In this document: piece after piece, positions 52,580 through 61,776 of the stretch
Numbering within the stretch: the first letter of the stretch is position 1
How the letters are laid out: each line of letters begins with the position of its first letter
Source of the DNA: an uncultured Verrucomicrobiota bacterium
GTDB taxonomy: Bacteria; Verrucomicrobiota; Verrucomicrobiia; Verrucomicrobiales; Verrucomicrobiaceae
Length of the DNA stretch: 64,000 bases
NCBI GenBank assembly: GCA_903848465.1
Contig: CAINGK010000166.1
Coordinates: 1 to 64,000, forward strand
Reading direction: 5' to 3'
Position numbers and translations under genes: made by a program
Notes under the pieces: model-generated
Told to the model about the DNA's origin: nothing
Databases searched by the model: none
The model's input: the letters and a program-made list of their open reading frames with translations, nothing else

Positions 52580-53575
52580 TCAGCCCTGCTTGATTTCGAT
52601 GGTTGCACTGGTTGGCTTGCCATCTGGACCAAGGGGGGAAATGGTGACTTTGTCTTCCTCCAATTTGTGGATGAAGAAGGTTTTGCCAAGGCCGGGAAGT
52701 TGGAAAGTCCCTCCGTCTTTGACACCGGGAATGACCTGGCGCTTTTTCCATCGAAACTCGAATTCGGCCTCATAATCCGCCAAATTCACCTCTTTGCCCT
52801 CCTCCAGCTCGAATTCCTTCTTGGTGGACAAATCAAGCATTGTCAGAATAAAAGCCTCTTTGGGGCCAAACTTTGTTTCAATCGTGGCTTTCTTTGAGGA
52901 GAGGATTTTGAAACGGGTCGTGCCTTTGTCGAAGCCAAATTCTTCGTTGATCGGCTTGAAGACGCTGCCCTTGGTCGGCACCAGACGCGTGATCTGAAAG
53001 GTGGTGCCATCACTGCCCGGCTTCAACTGTAGGATGTAGTCATGGCTAATACGCCTGCTGAGGAACAGCTTGTTGGTGAAGGGCGGCATGGAGTTGGCAT
53101 CCCGCGGATCGGTCCCAGCATTGAATTCTTCCAGATTCCAGAAACCGTCACTGTCTGCGTCCAGATCGCCAACATTCGGAGAGAAGAGGTTGGGCAGCGG
53201 CTCTTCCGGTGGGCTTTTGGTCGTATCCCCGGTGAGAAAAATATTCGTCATGGGATCACGCAGCTTCGGCTCCGGCAGCAGGAGATCGAACAGTTTGGCA
53301 TCCTTCATCACCAGCAGCACCGATTTGTTCAGCGGTACCGCTTTGCCATTTCGCGCCGGCGAAAGCCAAGAGTACTTTTTCTTCATGGTGTCCGTTGCGT
53401 CATCCACCTTCTGCTTGTCAGGTGCATTGAGATCATTCTTGGATGTCCCTTGCTGCAAGATCAGACTCTCCTCAAACCCCTGTGATTCGAAAATCAGGAA
53501 TACCGCCACTAAGATGGCGATGAGCGAGGAAATGATCAGAATGGTTTTTTCGTAGTTGCCCTGTCGGTTCTGCAT
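52580..53575 (-). CDS. Amuc_1099-like envelope protein
   Basis: The 331-residue protein has one N-terminal membrane segment (TILIISSLIAILVAVFLIF, about 11-29) and an extracytoplasmic remainder. A calcium-binding-type loop DLDADSDGFWNLEEF followed by GTDPRDANS (about 137-160) is conspicuous; it resembles thrombospondin type 3 / EF-hand-like loops. The last third is beta-rich (GTFQLPGLGKTFFIHKL). By position between the secretin and the Amuc_1100-like gene it corresponds to Amuc_1099; function unknown, perhaps a periplasmic linker in the pilus-like complex. Gaps of 35 and 100 bases separate it from its neighbours. Confidence 0.78.
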   Translation of the reverse strand: MQNRQGNYEKTILIISSLIAILVAVFLIFESQGFEESLILQQGTSKNDLNAPDKQKVDDATDTMKKKYSWLSPARNGKAVPLNKSVLLVMKDAKLFDLLLPEPKLRDPMTNIFLTGDTTKSPPEEPLPNLFSPNVGDLDADSDGFWNLEEFNAGTDPRDANSMPPFTNKLFLSRRISHDYILQLKPGSDGTTFQITRLVPTKGSVFKPINEEFGFDKGTTRFKILSSKKATIETKFGPKEAFILTMLDLSTKKEFELEEGKEVNLADYEAEFEFRWKKRQVIPGVKDGGTFQLPGLGKTFFIHKLEEDKVTISPLGPDGKPTSATIEIKQG

Positions 53576-53610
53576 GATGCTGTAAGGCTGCGGATTTTAA
53601 TAAAATGAGA

Positions 53611-54582
53611 TCAACGTCCAGGGGCGGGCACCTGAGCCGCAACGCCTCTGGCGCCGTCCAAAAATTTGACCAAGTCAATTTCAAGCCGGACTTTCAAGGC
53701 TTCATTGCCAAAGACTGATACCGTATCCACCGGCGCTGGGGGCGGGGGCTTGATTTCATCCGGCTGTTCTTTGGCCGTCTCTGTCGTACCAGTGTTGCCA
53801 CCTGTTGGAATGGTCTTGTTCGGCAGCCTGACCTCTGAGCGCAATGGCCCGTCCTGCCGCTGGTTTTCAATGCGCAGCAGCCGTAAATTGGTGAAATAGG
53901 GCATGTCTGACGGGGATGCAAGGCGGCCTACCAATAACTGTAGCTTCCCCTGGTCCAAGGTCAGCACGGCCGAAATCTGCCGTTTCTCGAGAATCGCCGC
54001 AGACACAGGCTGCTGCTGCCCCTGCGAGGCCGAAGCCGCCTGTGTTTCCACGGCCAACTTCGAACGCTGCAATTCATCCAACGAGTGGACATTGCATTTC
54101 AGGAAGAGCTTCACCAGTTCGTCCATGGCGTCCAGATAACCGGAAAGCTCGGTGGCGGCGGCATCGGAGATGGGCAGGTTTTTGGTGTAATCTTCAAAGC
54201 CGAAGGCAAAATCCGCAGGAAGCTGCATTTTCGACTGCGTCGCCTGGCGAACCTCGGATATTTTGGTTTTGAGCTTCGACTGAAATTCAATGTCCTTGAT
54301 CGGTGTGACCGGCGGCTGAAGGATGAGTAGCGTTTTGCCCAGACGATCCACCACCTGCGCGTAGTCATCCACCAGCTTTTTCTTGGCATCAAGATTGGGC
54401 TGAGTGGGAGCCAGCCGCGCGCCCTCCAGAGCAGCCACCTGACTGCCTACACCGAGGTAGCCCTCCTTGGTTTCCTCATAGGTACTCCATGCATCATACA
54501 ACAGATAGCCGAGGGCCAAGGAGCCGACGATGATGACGCCAAGAATGGCGGCCAGGGGTTTGTTTTCACGTATCCAGTCCAT
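53611..54582 (-). CDS. Amuc_1100-like inner-membrane-anchored pilus-associated protein
   Basis: The 323-residue protein has a short cytoplasmic start (MDWIRENKPLAAILGV), one membrane segment (about 10-30), a coiled-coil stretch (about 35-75) and two alpha/beta subdomains. Compared from memory with Amuc_1100 of Akkermansia (317 residues), the same anchor opens the protein, and corresponding segments include YLDAMDELVKLFLKCNVHSL, the strand before LLRIENQRQDGP, and VFGNEALKVRLEIDLVKF near the end. Its fold is PilN/PilO-like. A Pro-rich loop (KPPPPAPVD) precedes the last strand. Amuc_1100 is known as an immunomodulatory envelope protein; a host role here would be speculation. It starts 5 bases after the PilM-like gene. 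Confidence 0.82.
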   Translation of the reverse strand: MDWIRENKPLAAILGVIIVGSLALGYLLYDAWSTYEETKEGYLGVGSQVAALEGARLAPTQPNLDAKKKLVDDYAQVVDRLGKTLLILQPPVTPIKDIEFQSKLKTKISEVRQATQSKMQLPADFAFGFEDYTKNLPISDAAATELSGYLDAMDELVKLFLKCNVHSLDELQRSKLAVETQAASASQGQQQPVSAAILEKRQISAVLTLDQGKLQLLVGRLASPSDMPYFTNLRLLRIENQRQDGPLRSEVRLPNKTIPTGGNTGTTETAKEQPDEIKPPPPAPVDTVSVFGNEALKVRLEIDLVKFLDGARGVAAQVPAPGR

Positions 54583-54587
54583 GTTCT

Positions 54588-56342
54588 TTATTGGAATTGC
54601 AGAGGCTTGCGCAGAGGCATTTTAATCTCGAAGTGATAGGCGTAGCGGTCTTCCTCCACGCCGCTGTCCACCTTCACATAATTATCACGTTTGGTTTCAA
54701 AATCCGGCATGTTGAAGGCATCCAGTTTGGCCAGCTTGGCGGCGAAATCATAGACCACCTTCTGTTCACCTTCGGTGTTTTTACGGTACAGACCGCGCAG
54801 ACGCAGTTGGTACACCGGCGCAGCCTGCTCTGCAGTCTTGGTGGTGTTGGAGTTTGACGAATTGTTCGAATCTTTGTCATTACCCCAAAGCGGCTTCGTA
54901 ATGGGCTTCCCATCCTTGAGCACCTCCACGACCGGCAGCCAAATGAGATCATTGTCAAACTGCTGATTGAGGTCATTCAGCAGGCGCACCCACCAGGAGC
55001 GGTCGGTCACGGCCTGCTCCAACTGGGAACTGCGCACACGCAACTCTTCCTGCCGGTTGTCGAGCAGGCGAATTTCATTCGCCAACGCACTCAGTTGTGA
55101 GTTTTTAAACTGCAACTGCGAAGAACGCGCTTCGACCAACTCATTGGCACTCTTGAACCAAAAGATCGAAGCTCCCAGCGCACCCATGAGGCAGAGTCCG
55201 GCCAGAACCAAGGCTGGCGCACGCCGTGCTGCGTCACGTGAGGCAGCCATTGCATCTGGAATCAGTTCGATCTCACAGGGGCAGGACCCCATGCCGCGCA
55301 AGGCCAGACCGACAAGCTCTCCCAGCGCCGGCGCATCAATCTGTGCCGCATCTGCGTTCACGGCGCGATCCGTCTGCACGCCGCGCAGACCGTTAAAGAG
55401 TTCCACCGGCAGCTTCAGTTTTTCCGTGAAAAACTCGGCGATGTAGCCAGCCGCCGATCCACCCCCGGCGAGGAAGACGCGCTTCGGCGCACTGCCGCCC
55501 TGCTGACTGCGGTAAAAGGTGATCGTGCGCATGATCTCGGCATGCAGCCGAGTCATCGAGTTGCGCATGACCTTGGACATGGCGTTGACACCTTCATCCG
55601 GGTGGTCCTCCACCGCTCCGCCCAAGGCGACAAAGCCCTGCGACTGCTTCTGGCGCTCGGCCTCAGCAAACGGAACGCCGAATTCCTTGGCAATCGCATT
55701 GGTGACGGCAGCTCCGCCGACCAGCAGATTCCGAGTGAAAAAGCGCTCGCCATCAATGAACACCAAGTTTGTGGAACGGGCACCCATGTCCACAATCAAC
55801 GCAGGCTCATCCATATCAGGATAGCTGTAGCGAAAGGCATTGTACAGCGCCAGTGGCCCCACATCCATGCCCACCACCTTGACGCCGCTGTCCACCACCT
55901 CTTGGTGCATCTCGTTCAGCGGCTCAGATTTCATGGCGGCCAGCACCACTTCGATTTCACCTACATCGGACTTCTCGACGATCTCATAGTCCCAGGAGAC
56001 TTCATCCAACTGCCACGGAACATTCTGCCGCGCCTCAAACTCCACGATCTGCGCTAGCTTGTCGGCCTTGACGGGCGGCAGCTTCACGAAGCGGCTAAAC
56101 ACCGGATGACCGGGGATGGAGCACCATACCTTCAGCCCCTTGATCTTCAGCTTGGTGACGAGTTCTTTCAGCGCCAGCTTCAACTGCGGCAGGCGGCTGA
56201 CATCCACCGAAGGATCGCCATCCAATTCCACGATTTCGTAGCGCTTCAGAATAAGGTCCCCGCCCGGTGTCTTGCCGAAAAATGCTCCGCTGATACGCTG
56301 GGAACCAAGACTGATGACTGCTATGCTTTTTGGGTCTGCCAT
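54588..56342 (-). CDS. PilM/PilN-like fusion protein, Amuc_1101-like
   Basis: The 584-residue protein begins with a PilM actin-like ATPase (IAVISLGSQRISGAFF, phosphate-binding VDMGARSTNLVFIDGERFFTRNLLVGG at about 180-206, and VFLAGGGSAAGYIAEFF). A membrane segment (LVLAGLCLMGALGASIFWF, about 370-390) follows, then a coiled coil and a PilN-like periplasmic domain (QLSALANEIRLLDNRQEELR, VYQLRLRGLYRKNTEGEQ). A PilM-PilN fusion is the arrangement of the Akkermansia locus. It would anchor the pilus platform to the inner membrane. The gap to the downstream Amuc_1100-like gene is 5 bases. Confidence 0.87.
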   Translation of the reverse strand: MADPKSIAVISLGSQRISGAFFGKTPGGDLILKRYEIVELDGDPSVDVSRLPQLKLALKELVTKLKIKGLKVWCSIPGHPVFSRFVKLPPVKADKLAQIVEFEARQNVPWQLDEVSWDYEIVEKSDVGEIEVVLAAMKSEPLNEMHQEVVDSGVKVVGMDVGPLALYNAFRYSYPDMDEPALIVDMGARSTNLVFIDGERFFTRNLLVGGAAVTNAIAKEFGVPFAEAERQKQSQGFVALGGAVEDHPDEGVNAMSKVMRNSMTRLHAEIMRTITFYRSQQGGSAPKRVFLAGGGSAAGYIAEFFTEKLKLPVELFNGLRGVQTDRAVNADAAQIDAPALGELVGLALRGMGSCPCEIELIPDAMAASRDAARRAPALVLAGLCLMGALGASIFWFKSANELVEARSSQLQFKNSQLSALANEIRLLDNRQEELRVRSSQLEQAVTDRSWWVRLLNDLNQQFDNDLIWLPVVEVLKDGKPITKPLWGNDKDSNNSSNSNTTKTAEQAAPVYQLRLRGLYRKNTEGEQKVVYDFAAKLAKLDAFNMPDFETKRDNYVKVDSGVEEDRYAYHFEIKMPLRKPLQFQ

Positions 56343-56399
56343 GCTGGGTAAGGTGAAAATCGCTGATCAACTAAAATCTGAAAGGTCGCTCGCAGTGGC

Positions 56400-57032
56400 T
56401 CATTTGGGCCTGATGGCCAAATCATAATCGCCGAACACATTCGCGAAAGGCGTCTGCATTTTATTAAGCAGCAATCCACTCACTATCGCAAAAGTATCTT
56501 TGTTTTCCCACCAGGCGGATTTGCCGATGCTTGATTTCGCGGCGACGACCTTGCCTTCGGCAAGAATTTCCACTCCCCAGCCCTGAATGTCAGAAGAGGC
56601 GGTCACATAGTCCTTTTGGAAAATGGCCTTGAGGGCTGCTGGCGAAATGTAAGCCAGTGCATGGCAGGGTTCATCGGCAGGAATGTCCACCAGATCCAAT
56701 GTGCCGGTGAGCACCTCACGCTTGCCTTCTTTGGTCATGTGCTGCAGCGCCACGTAAATGTTCATTTGCAGACCAGGATAGGTCCCCTTTCTGCCACCAG
56801 CGTCTTCCGGCAACTTGATGTCAAACTCGACATCCACCTCGACCCAATTCTTCGGCGTCCAGCGCTTCATCTTGACGTTCGTCACGCTGAGCATCGGCGT
56901 CTGCTGCTCATCCACCTGCACGCTTTTGATTTTCACTTTCACCGAAGGCGGTTTTTCGGCAACCCCAGGAACTTGCGCCTGGAGGGCACTGGTCACGAGA
57001 AGAGAGGCGAGAATCAAACGGATTGGTTTCAT
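56400..57032 (-). CDS. Amuc_1102-like secreted protein
   Basis: The 210-residue protein has a signal peptide (LILASLLVTSALQAQ) and a beta-sandwich-like mature part with VKVKIKSVQVDEQQTP, NWVEVDVEFDIKLP, GLQMNIYVALQHMTKEGKREVL and an ending with TPFANVFGDYDLAIRP. It corresponds by position and size to Amuc_1102, a structurally characterised immunoglobulin-fold protein of the Akkermansia pilus locus. It is the first gene of the operon; a hairpin (CCCTGC...GCAGGG, 57081-57099) lies in its leader. Function within the complex is unknown. Confidence 0.8.
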   Translation of the reverse strand: MKPIRLILASLLVTSALQAQVPGVAEKPPSVKVKIKSVQVDEQQTPMLSVTNVKMKRWTPKNWVEVDVEFDIKLPEDAGGRKGTYPGLQMNIYVALQHMTKEGKREVLTGTLDLVDIPADEPCHALAYISPAALKAIFQKDYVTASSDIQGWGVEILAEGKVVAAKSSIGKSAWWENKDTFAIVSGLLLNKMQTPFANVFGDYDLAIRPK

Positions 57033-57454
57033 GGATAAGACTGGTTGTTCCGGGAATTTAAAAGTTTTATCAGCAAAACACCCTGCGCATCAAGCAGGGA
57101 TTCGCAGAAAGTCGCGAAAACAGCCCCCTGCACTGAAAATTCCCGCTTTAAACGGCAGTAATGGCCCCAAACCCAGCAATCGTTGAGCAGTCCGCAGGCG
57201 CATTAACGCATTTACACGTGGCTCGGAATGAATGTGACGTGTCCCTTGCAAGCACTCCGTGATGGACTCCCCACCAGAAAAACCAGCCACTCCAGTAGCA
57301 ACAGTGGTTTCGTTTCTGCGGTTCATTATATTGAGAGAGAGGTAAATTGAAGGGAGCGCGGAGTCTGTGACAATCCCGTCGAAGTGCAAGCGAAAGACAG
57401 GCGGGGATTTCATGAATATCTCAGGCTTGTGCAAGCGCGGCTTTGGAGCCTAAA
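57033..57454. promoter_or_regulatory. Divergent intergenic region of the pilus-like operon
   Basis: This 422-bp gap separates the pilus-like operon (minus) from the sugar-binding lipoprotein (plus) and must hold both promoters. A hairpin CCCTGC-GCATCAA-GCAGGG lies at 57081-57099, about 50 bases ahead of the Amuc_1102-like start; on the minus strand it is followed by TGTTTTGC, so it could be an attenuator. No convincing -35/-10 pair was found. Confidence 0.4.
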
Positions 57455-58600
57455 ATGTCGTTAACCATGTCGTTCCCCTCCGCCACCCTCGCCGCCCTAT
57501 TATTTGGCACCGTCTTCATGACCGCCTGCGGGCGGTCGGGGTCTCCAGATATTGAATCAACCATCGTCGCCCTCGAAAAAGAGAACCAAAAGAAAATCGC
57601 CAAGCCGGAAAGCAGCCCTGTCGAAAAAACAGCCCCCGTCACTCCCAAGGGCCTTTTGGCAGCCACCGGCCTTGCGGCCAAGGACGAACGTGCGGAAATC
57701 ATTCTCCTCCTGCCTGACGCCCGCATCCCCATGCAGGATTTCCAGCGCAACGGCCTCGCCATGCTCGTCGGCAGACAGGCTGGCTATCATCTAACTTCCA
57801 GCGATGCCGCTGGCAGCGGCGCTCAGCAGATCGAGCAGTTTCGTCAGGCCATCGCCGCCAAGCCCGCCGCCATCATTATCAGCCCCATTGATCCTCCTGC
57901 GGTTGCCGCCCTCATCGTCGAAGCGCAAACCCATGGCATCACCGTCATCGGCCTCGACAAACGCATGCTCAATGAAGGCTGCGCCAGCATCGTCTTCAGC
58001 GACCAGCGCCGCGTCGGGCGCATGGCCGCAGACGCCGTCGTCGAAGCCCTCAAACGCAAAGCCGCCGAAGACAACCGCGCCGAGATCGCCGGTCGCGTCG
58101 TCCAACTGCGCGGCGTAGCCGACAGCTACTCCACCAACGAGATCGCCGAGGGCTTCGCCGAAGGCCTGCGCACCCAGTCCGGTGTCATCCTCGTCCACGA
58201 TGCACCGGCAGACTGGACCACTGAAAACGGCACCAAGCGCACCGCCGAAGCCTTCAGCCTCCAAAAAAACTTTGATGCCATCTATGCTCACAGTGACGCC
58301 ATCGCCGTCGGTGCGGCCAAAGCCGCCGAAACCGCCGGCCAGCGCGAAAACATCTTCATCATCGGCACAGACGGCCTCTCCGGCCAGAAGCGCGGCCTGG
58401 ATCTCGTCCGGCAGGCTGAACTCGACGCCACCGTCGTTCAGCCTGCCTTGGTCGATCTCGCCCTCCAGATCATCATGAAGCTGCGCACGGACAAAACCTT
58501 CAAGCCGCAGCCCTCCTATGAAATTCTGCCCGTCTTGATCATGCCCCGGAATGTGGAGCAGTCATTCATCAGCGGCACCTACACCCTGCCCCAGTTGTAA
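57455..58600 (+). CDS. Sugar-type periplasmic binding lipoprotein (Peripla_BP_4)
   Basis: From the ATG at 57455 the protein has 381 residues with a lipoprotein signal whose Cys lies in FMTACGRS. The mature part is a LacI/RbsB-type binding protein: IILLLPDARIPMQDFQRNGLAM, AKPAAIIISPIDPPAVAALI (the DPPA pattern of ribose/galactose binders), VIGLDKRM, GVADSYSTNEIAEGFAEGL and FIIGTDGLSGQKRGLDLV. It would deliver a sugar or autoinducer to an ABC transporter, but no permease or ATPase is adjacent. A further ATG at 57467 is possible. It is followed 13 bases later by the YdjY gene. Confidence 0.82.
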   Translation: MSLTMSFPSATLAALLFGTVFMTACGRSGSPDIESTIVALEKENQKKIAKPESSPVEKTAPVTPKGLLAATGLAAKDERAEIILLLPDARIPMQDFQRNGLAMLVGRQAGYHLTSSDAAGSGAQQIEQFRQAIAAKPAAIIISPIDPPAVAALIVEAQTHGITVIGLDKRMLNEGCASIVFSDQRRVGRMAADAVVEALKRKAAEDNRAEIAGRVVQLRGVADSYSTNEIAEGFAEGLRTQSGVILVHDAPADWTTENGTKRTAEAFSLQKNFDAIYAHSDAIAVGAAKAAETAGQRENIFIIGTDGLSGQKRGLDLVRQAELDATVVQPALVDLALQIIMKLRTDKTFKPQPSYEILPVLIMPRNVEQSFISGTYTLPQL

Positions 58601-58613
58601 CCTTCACACTGCC

Positions 58614-59357
58614 ATGTTACGCCCACTCGCCGCCACCGTCTTGCTCCTCAGCACCCTCACGCACCTACAGGCGCAGGACGCCACTGCGCCAAAGCCGGAC
58701 GCCAAAGCCCAGCTCGAAGCCGCACAGAAGCTCGTCAAGCAAGTCTCCCCCGGTGTCTATGATCTCAACGGCATCCAGATCACCGCCGCCACCCGCGAGC
58801 TGCGCATCCCCTGCGACATCCTCCATCAAAAGCTCCCCATCGAGTACGCCCTCTGCCATGAGACCGGCGAGAAAGTCCATGAAACCATCCTGGAGACCAA
58901 GGTGAAGCCCATTCAAATCCAGCTCGCCCTCCTCCTCGCCAATTACCAGCCCGCCACCCTCGGCATCCTCGAAAAACTCGATCCCAAGGAAGAGCGCCCC
59001 TACAAAGACAAGGACACCGAACCCAAAACCCCCGGAGCCAACCGCCTCGCCATCCACGTCGAATGGAAAGACGGCAACAAAACCAAAAACGTCCCCCTCT
59101 CCGACTTCATCCAGGACGTGGATAAACGCAAAACGCCCCCCGACCTCGACACCTGGATCTTCAACGGCTCCATCATCGACGAATCCGGCTTCGCCGCCGA
59201 GCAGACCGGCTCCATCATCTCCACCTACGTGGACCGCGCCGCCATCATCAACTCCGCCGCCAAAGGCAACCACCGCGACGACCTCTGGATCAGCCTGCCC
59301 GCCAACATCCCCGCCGAGGAAACCAAAGTCACCCTCATCATCACTCCCGCGAAGTAG
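58614..59357 (+). CDS. Secreted YdjY-domain protein
   Basis: The 247-residue protein has a signal peptide (PLAATVLLLSTLTHLQAQ) and a YdjY-type domain: GVYDLNGIQITAATRELRIP, LPIEYALCHETGEKVHETIL and IQIQLALLLANYQPATLGIL. YdjY domains are frequent in PVC bacteria and of unknown role. Near the end AAKGNHRDDLWISLPANIP suggests a binding surface. It begins 13 bases after the sugar-binding lipoprotein, so the two are probably one operon. Codon third positions are almost all C or G. Confidence 0.75.
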   Translation: MLRPLAATVLLLSTLTHLQAQDATAPKPDAKAQLEAAQKLVKQVSPGVYDLNGIQITAATRELRIPCDILHQKLPIEYALCHETGEKVHETILETKVKPIQIQLALLLANYQPATLGILEKLDPKEERPYKDKDTEPKTPGANRLAIHVEWKDGNKTKNVPLSDFIQDVDKRKTPPDLDTWIFNGSIIDESGFAAEQTGSIISTYVDRAAIINSAAKGNHRDDLWISLPANIPAEETKVTLIITPAK

Positions 59358-59566
59358 CACGCTGCGGCAGCATGACCACACCCAATGTTCCCACACGAAT
59401 CGCTCTGGATTTGATTCTGATTCGCGGTCATTCGCGCTCATTCCTCTGCATTCGCGTGAAAGATCAAACCGCCTCCACCGGCGCTTTCATCTTGCCTCCC
59501 ACCTGCAGTACTACAGCCAGTAAAGAACAGATTCCATCTCTGCCCCCTCTGCCTCTTTGCCCCTCC

Positions 59567-59806
59567 CGAATAACATCCGCGCACTCTTGAGGCTCTTCTG
59601 AGTACGTTGTTCGGGGTTCGCTTCGCGGCTTCGCAGCAGCCCGTTCCGGAAGCTCCACATCGCCCCAGATCTGAAACCAGCCAGCGCACGTTTTGTAGTA
59701 CCGGCTTTAGCCGGAATCTGGAAAGCTTACTTCGTGCAAACCGCTCCCAAATACCTCCGGGTTACCCTTCGTTCCACAATCAAGCTGCCTTGAGTTCAGG
59801 TGCTCT
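59567..59806. repeat. 240-bp direct repeat, left copy
   Basis: Bases 59567-59806 match 61777-62016 over exactly 240 bp, with scattered substitutions and no gaps. The unit contains TACGTTGTTCGGGGTTCGCT, the GTAGTA-hairpin CCGGC-TTTA-GCCGG, and GAATCTGGAAAGCTTA. With its partner it flanks the alpha/alpha-barrel gene. The rest of the 59358-60099 gap shows no gene. Confidence 0.88.
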
Positions 59807-60099
59807 GCGGCAACCCGAGCCTTCCCCAGGCTCGCCATACCGGAAATCCGCTTCGCACACCCTTCTCCGGTCAAAAAGTAGCCACCGCAGCCAAGCCATG
59901 GACAAGAAAACAGGCACGAGATTGCTTCTGATTTTCCGTCTGTTCCGTGTATTCCGTAGGCCTACATCTCCGGCCCGCGAACTACCGCTGGTCAAAAAGC
60001 GCCCACCTCCCTCACGGCATGGTCAAGAATCGTCCCTCCCACAAGACGTCCCCCTTGCCCGTTGACGCCGCCCTCTTTTCACATCCAGTTACCAGTACC

Positions 60100-61263
60100 A
60101 TGAAAATCCCCACCTTCCTCCTCACCCTGGCGCTCGGCACCGCCACCGCCTTCCCCCAGGCCGCCACCCAGGTCGCCCGCAACGAATCCCTCAAGCAGGA
60201 GCTCCGCCTCAGCGTCGAGCGCGGCCTCAATTTCCTGCGCTCCAAACAAAACCCCACCACCGGCCAGTGGGGAGAGGCCGAACCCGTCGCCATCACCGGC
60301 CTCGGCATCATCAGCTTCATGCTCGACCCCAACCGCAAGCCCAGCGATCCCGTCCCCGCTGAAGTCGAAAAAGCCACCAAGTTCCTCATCACCAACGCCA
60401 AGCCCGATGGCGGCATCTACATCAAAGCCCGCGGCAACTACAACACCGCCCTCGCCCTCACCGCACTCCTCCTCAACAACAAGCCAGAGAACGAAGAGGT
60501 CATGCTCAAAGCCCGCCGCTACCTCGTCCACAACCAGATCGACACCGACGAAAAGGGCAAGCAGGACAACCCCCTCGATGGCGGCATCGGCTACGGCGAC
60601 GACAAAGGCATGCACGCCGACCTCTCCAACATGACCTTCGCCCTCGAAGCCCTCTACTACTCCCAGGCCCTCCTCGCCGACAAAGGCGACGCCGCCAAAA
60701 ACGAGCCCCAGCTCAACATCAGCGCCGCCATCGACTTCATCCAGCGCTGCCAAAACCGCCCCGCTAGCAACAAATCCAGTTGGGTCAGCAAAGACCCCGA
60801 CGACGCCGGCGGCTTCATCTACAACCCCGTCGAAACCCGTGGGGCCAAAGTCCCCAACCCCGACGGCAGCATCTCCCTCCGCAGCTACGGCAGCATCAGC
60901 TACGCCGGCCTCCTCAGCTTCATCTACGCCGGCCTCGACAAAGACGACCCCCGCGTCAAAGCCGTCATCGAATGGCTGCAAAACCACTACAACCCCGACG
61001 AAAACCCCGGCCTCGGCGCCGCCGGCCTCTACTACTACTACCAGACCATGGCCAAGGCCCTCAGCATCGCCAAGATCGACTTCATCAAGACCAAAGACGG
61101 CAAGCTCATCGACTGGCGCGCCGACATCACCCAGAAACTCCTCGGCCTCCAAAAAGGCGACGGCTCCTGGTCCAACGCCGAAGGCCGCTGGATGGAATCC
61201 GACCCCGTCCTCACCACCAGCTACATCCTCATGGCCCTCGGCCGCATCCATCAGACTCTATAA
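60100..61263 (+). CDS. Secreted prenyltransferase / squalene-oxidase repeat (alpha/alpha-barrel) protein
   Basis: The ATG at 60100 gives a signal peptide (TFLLTLALGTATAFPQ) and 387 residues. Repeats of the prenyltransferase/squalene-cyclase type are visible: SVERGLNFLRSKQNPTTGQWGE (about 38-58), VEKATKFLITNAKPDGGIY, NPLDGGIGYGDD, VIEWLQNHYNPDENPG and LLGLQKGDGSWSNAEGRWME. Catalytic DxDD-type acid motifs of true cyclases are not present, and the protein is exported, so it is probably not a terpene cyclase. Verrucomicrobia and Planctomycetes encode many such secreted barrels of unknown role. It is flanked by 240-bp direct repeats. Confidence 0.82.
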   Translation: MKIPTFLLTLALGTATAFPQAATQVARNESLKQELRLSVERGLNFLRSKQNPTTGQWGEAEPVAITGLGIISFMLDPNRKPSDPVPAEVEKATKFLITNAKPDGGIYIKARGNYNTALALTALLLNNKPENEEVMLKARRYLVHNQIDTDEKGKQDNPLDGGIGYGDDKGMHADLSNMTFALEALYYSQALLADKGDAAKNEPQLNISAAIDFIQRCQNRPASNKSSWVSKDPDDAGGFIYNPVETRGAKVPNPDGSISLRSYGSISYAGLLSFIYAGLDKDDPRVKAVIEWLQNHYNPDENPGLGAAGLYYYYQTMAKALSIAKIDFIKTKDGKLIDWRADITQKLLGLQKGDGSWSNAEGRWMESDPVLTTSYILMALGRIHQTL

Positions 61264-61470
61264 AAGTTGCCCCGTTGCGCCGCAACGGGTTCAGGCCTCA
61301 GCCCCTCCGAGTATATCAGGGTTCGCTTCGCGGCAGCCCGTCCGGTTCTAAGCACGTTGTTCGGGCTTCAGCCCGTTCCGGAAGCCCCGCATCGCCCCAG
61401 AGCGACGAGTCCTCCGTAGCTCGTAGAGCGAAGGAGGAAGCCCATGCTCTTCGAGCAAGAAACAGCCTGC

Positions 61471-61638
61471 TAGACCAGTTCTCAAAAAGATTGTCATTTT
61501 GATCCGGCGAGCGCGGCGGCCCCAGTGGCAAGGCGGGAGCGCCGCTTGCTATTCAAAGATAACAGGCAAGCGACTAACGCAGCCAATGGGGCCGCTCCGC
61601 CGCCGGGCAATGGGACAAGATTTTTGAGAGCTGGTCTA
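61471..61638. repeat. Inverted-repeat element with about 53-bp arms
   Basis: The left arm (61471-61524, starting TAGACCAG.TCTCAAAAA) pairs with the right arm (61587-61638, ending GAGAGCTGGTCTA) with several mismatches. Between them a short pair CGCTTGC / GCAAGCG (about 61543-61572) adds a central hairpin. No gene is inside. It looks like a small non-autonomous element. Confidence 0.72.
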
Positions 61639-61710
61639 AACGGAAATGAGTTTTGCGAACCTCCATACCATCTCATGCCATCCATGCACCTCACTCACAC
61701 CCAACTCCGC

Positions 61711-61757
61711 AAGCCCGGAGGGCTGGCACAACAATAGCCGGGGGTGCCCCCCCGGAA
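61711..61757. repeat. Single arm of the 281-bp inverted-repeat family
   Basis: AAGCCCGGAGGGCTGGCA at 61711-61728, then ACAATAGCCGGGGGTGC, matches the left end of the element at 21604. A second element piece, ACCGCGCAGCGGTGACACAA, lies at about 62030-62049. Confidence 0.7.
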
Positions 61758-61776
61758 ACCACGCCCCTACCTCTCA

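Noticed and set aside
57090-57434. 114-residue open frame on the minus strand between the pilus-like operon and the lipoprotein
   Set aside because: No family likeness, no convincing ribosome site, and it would occupy the region needed for the divergent promoters.
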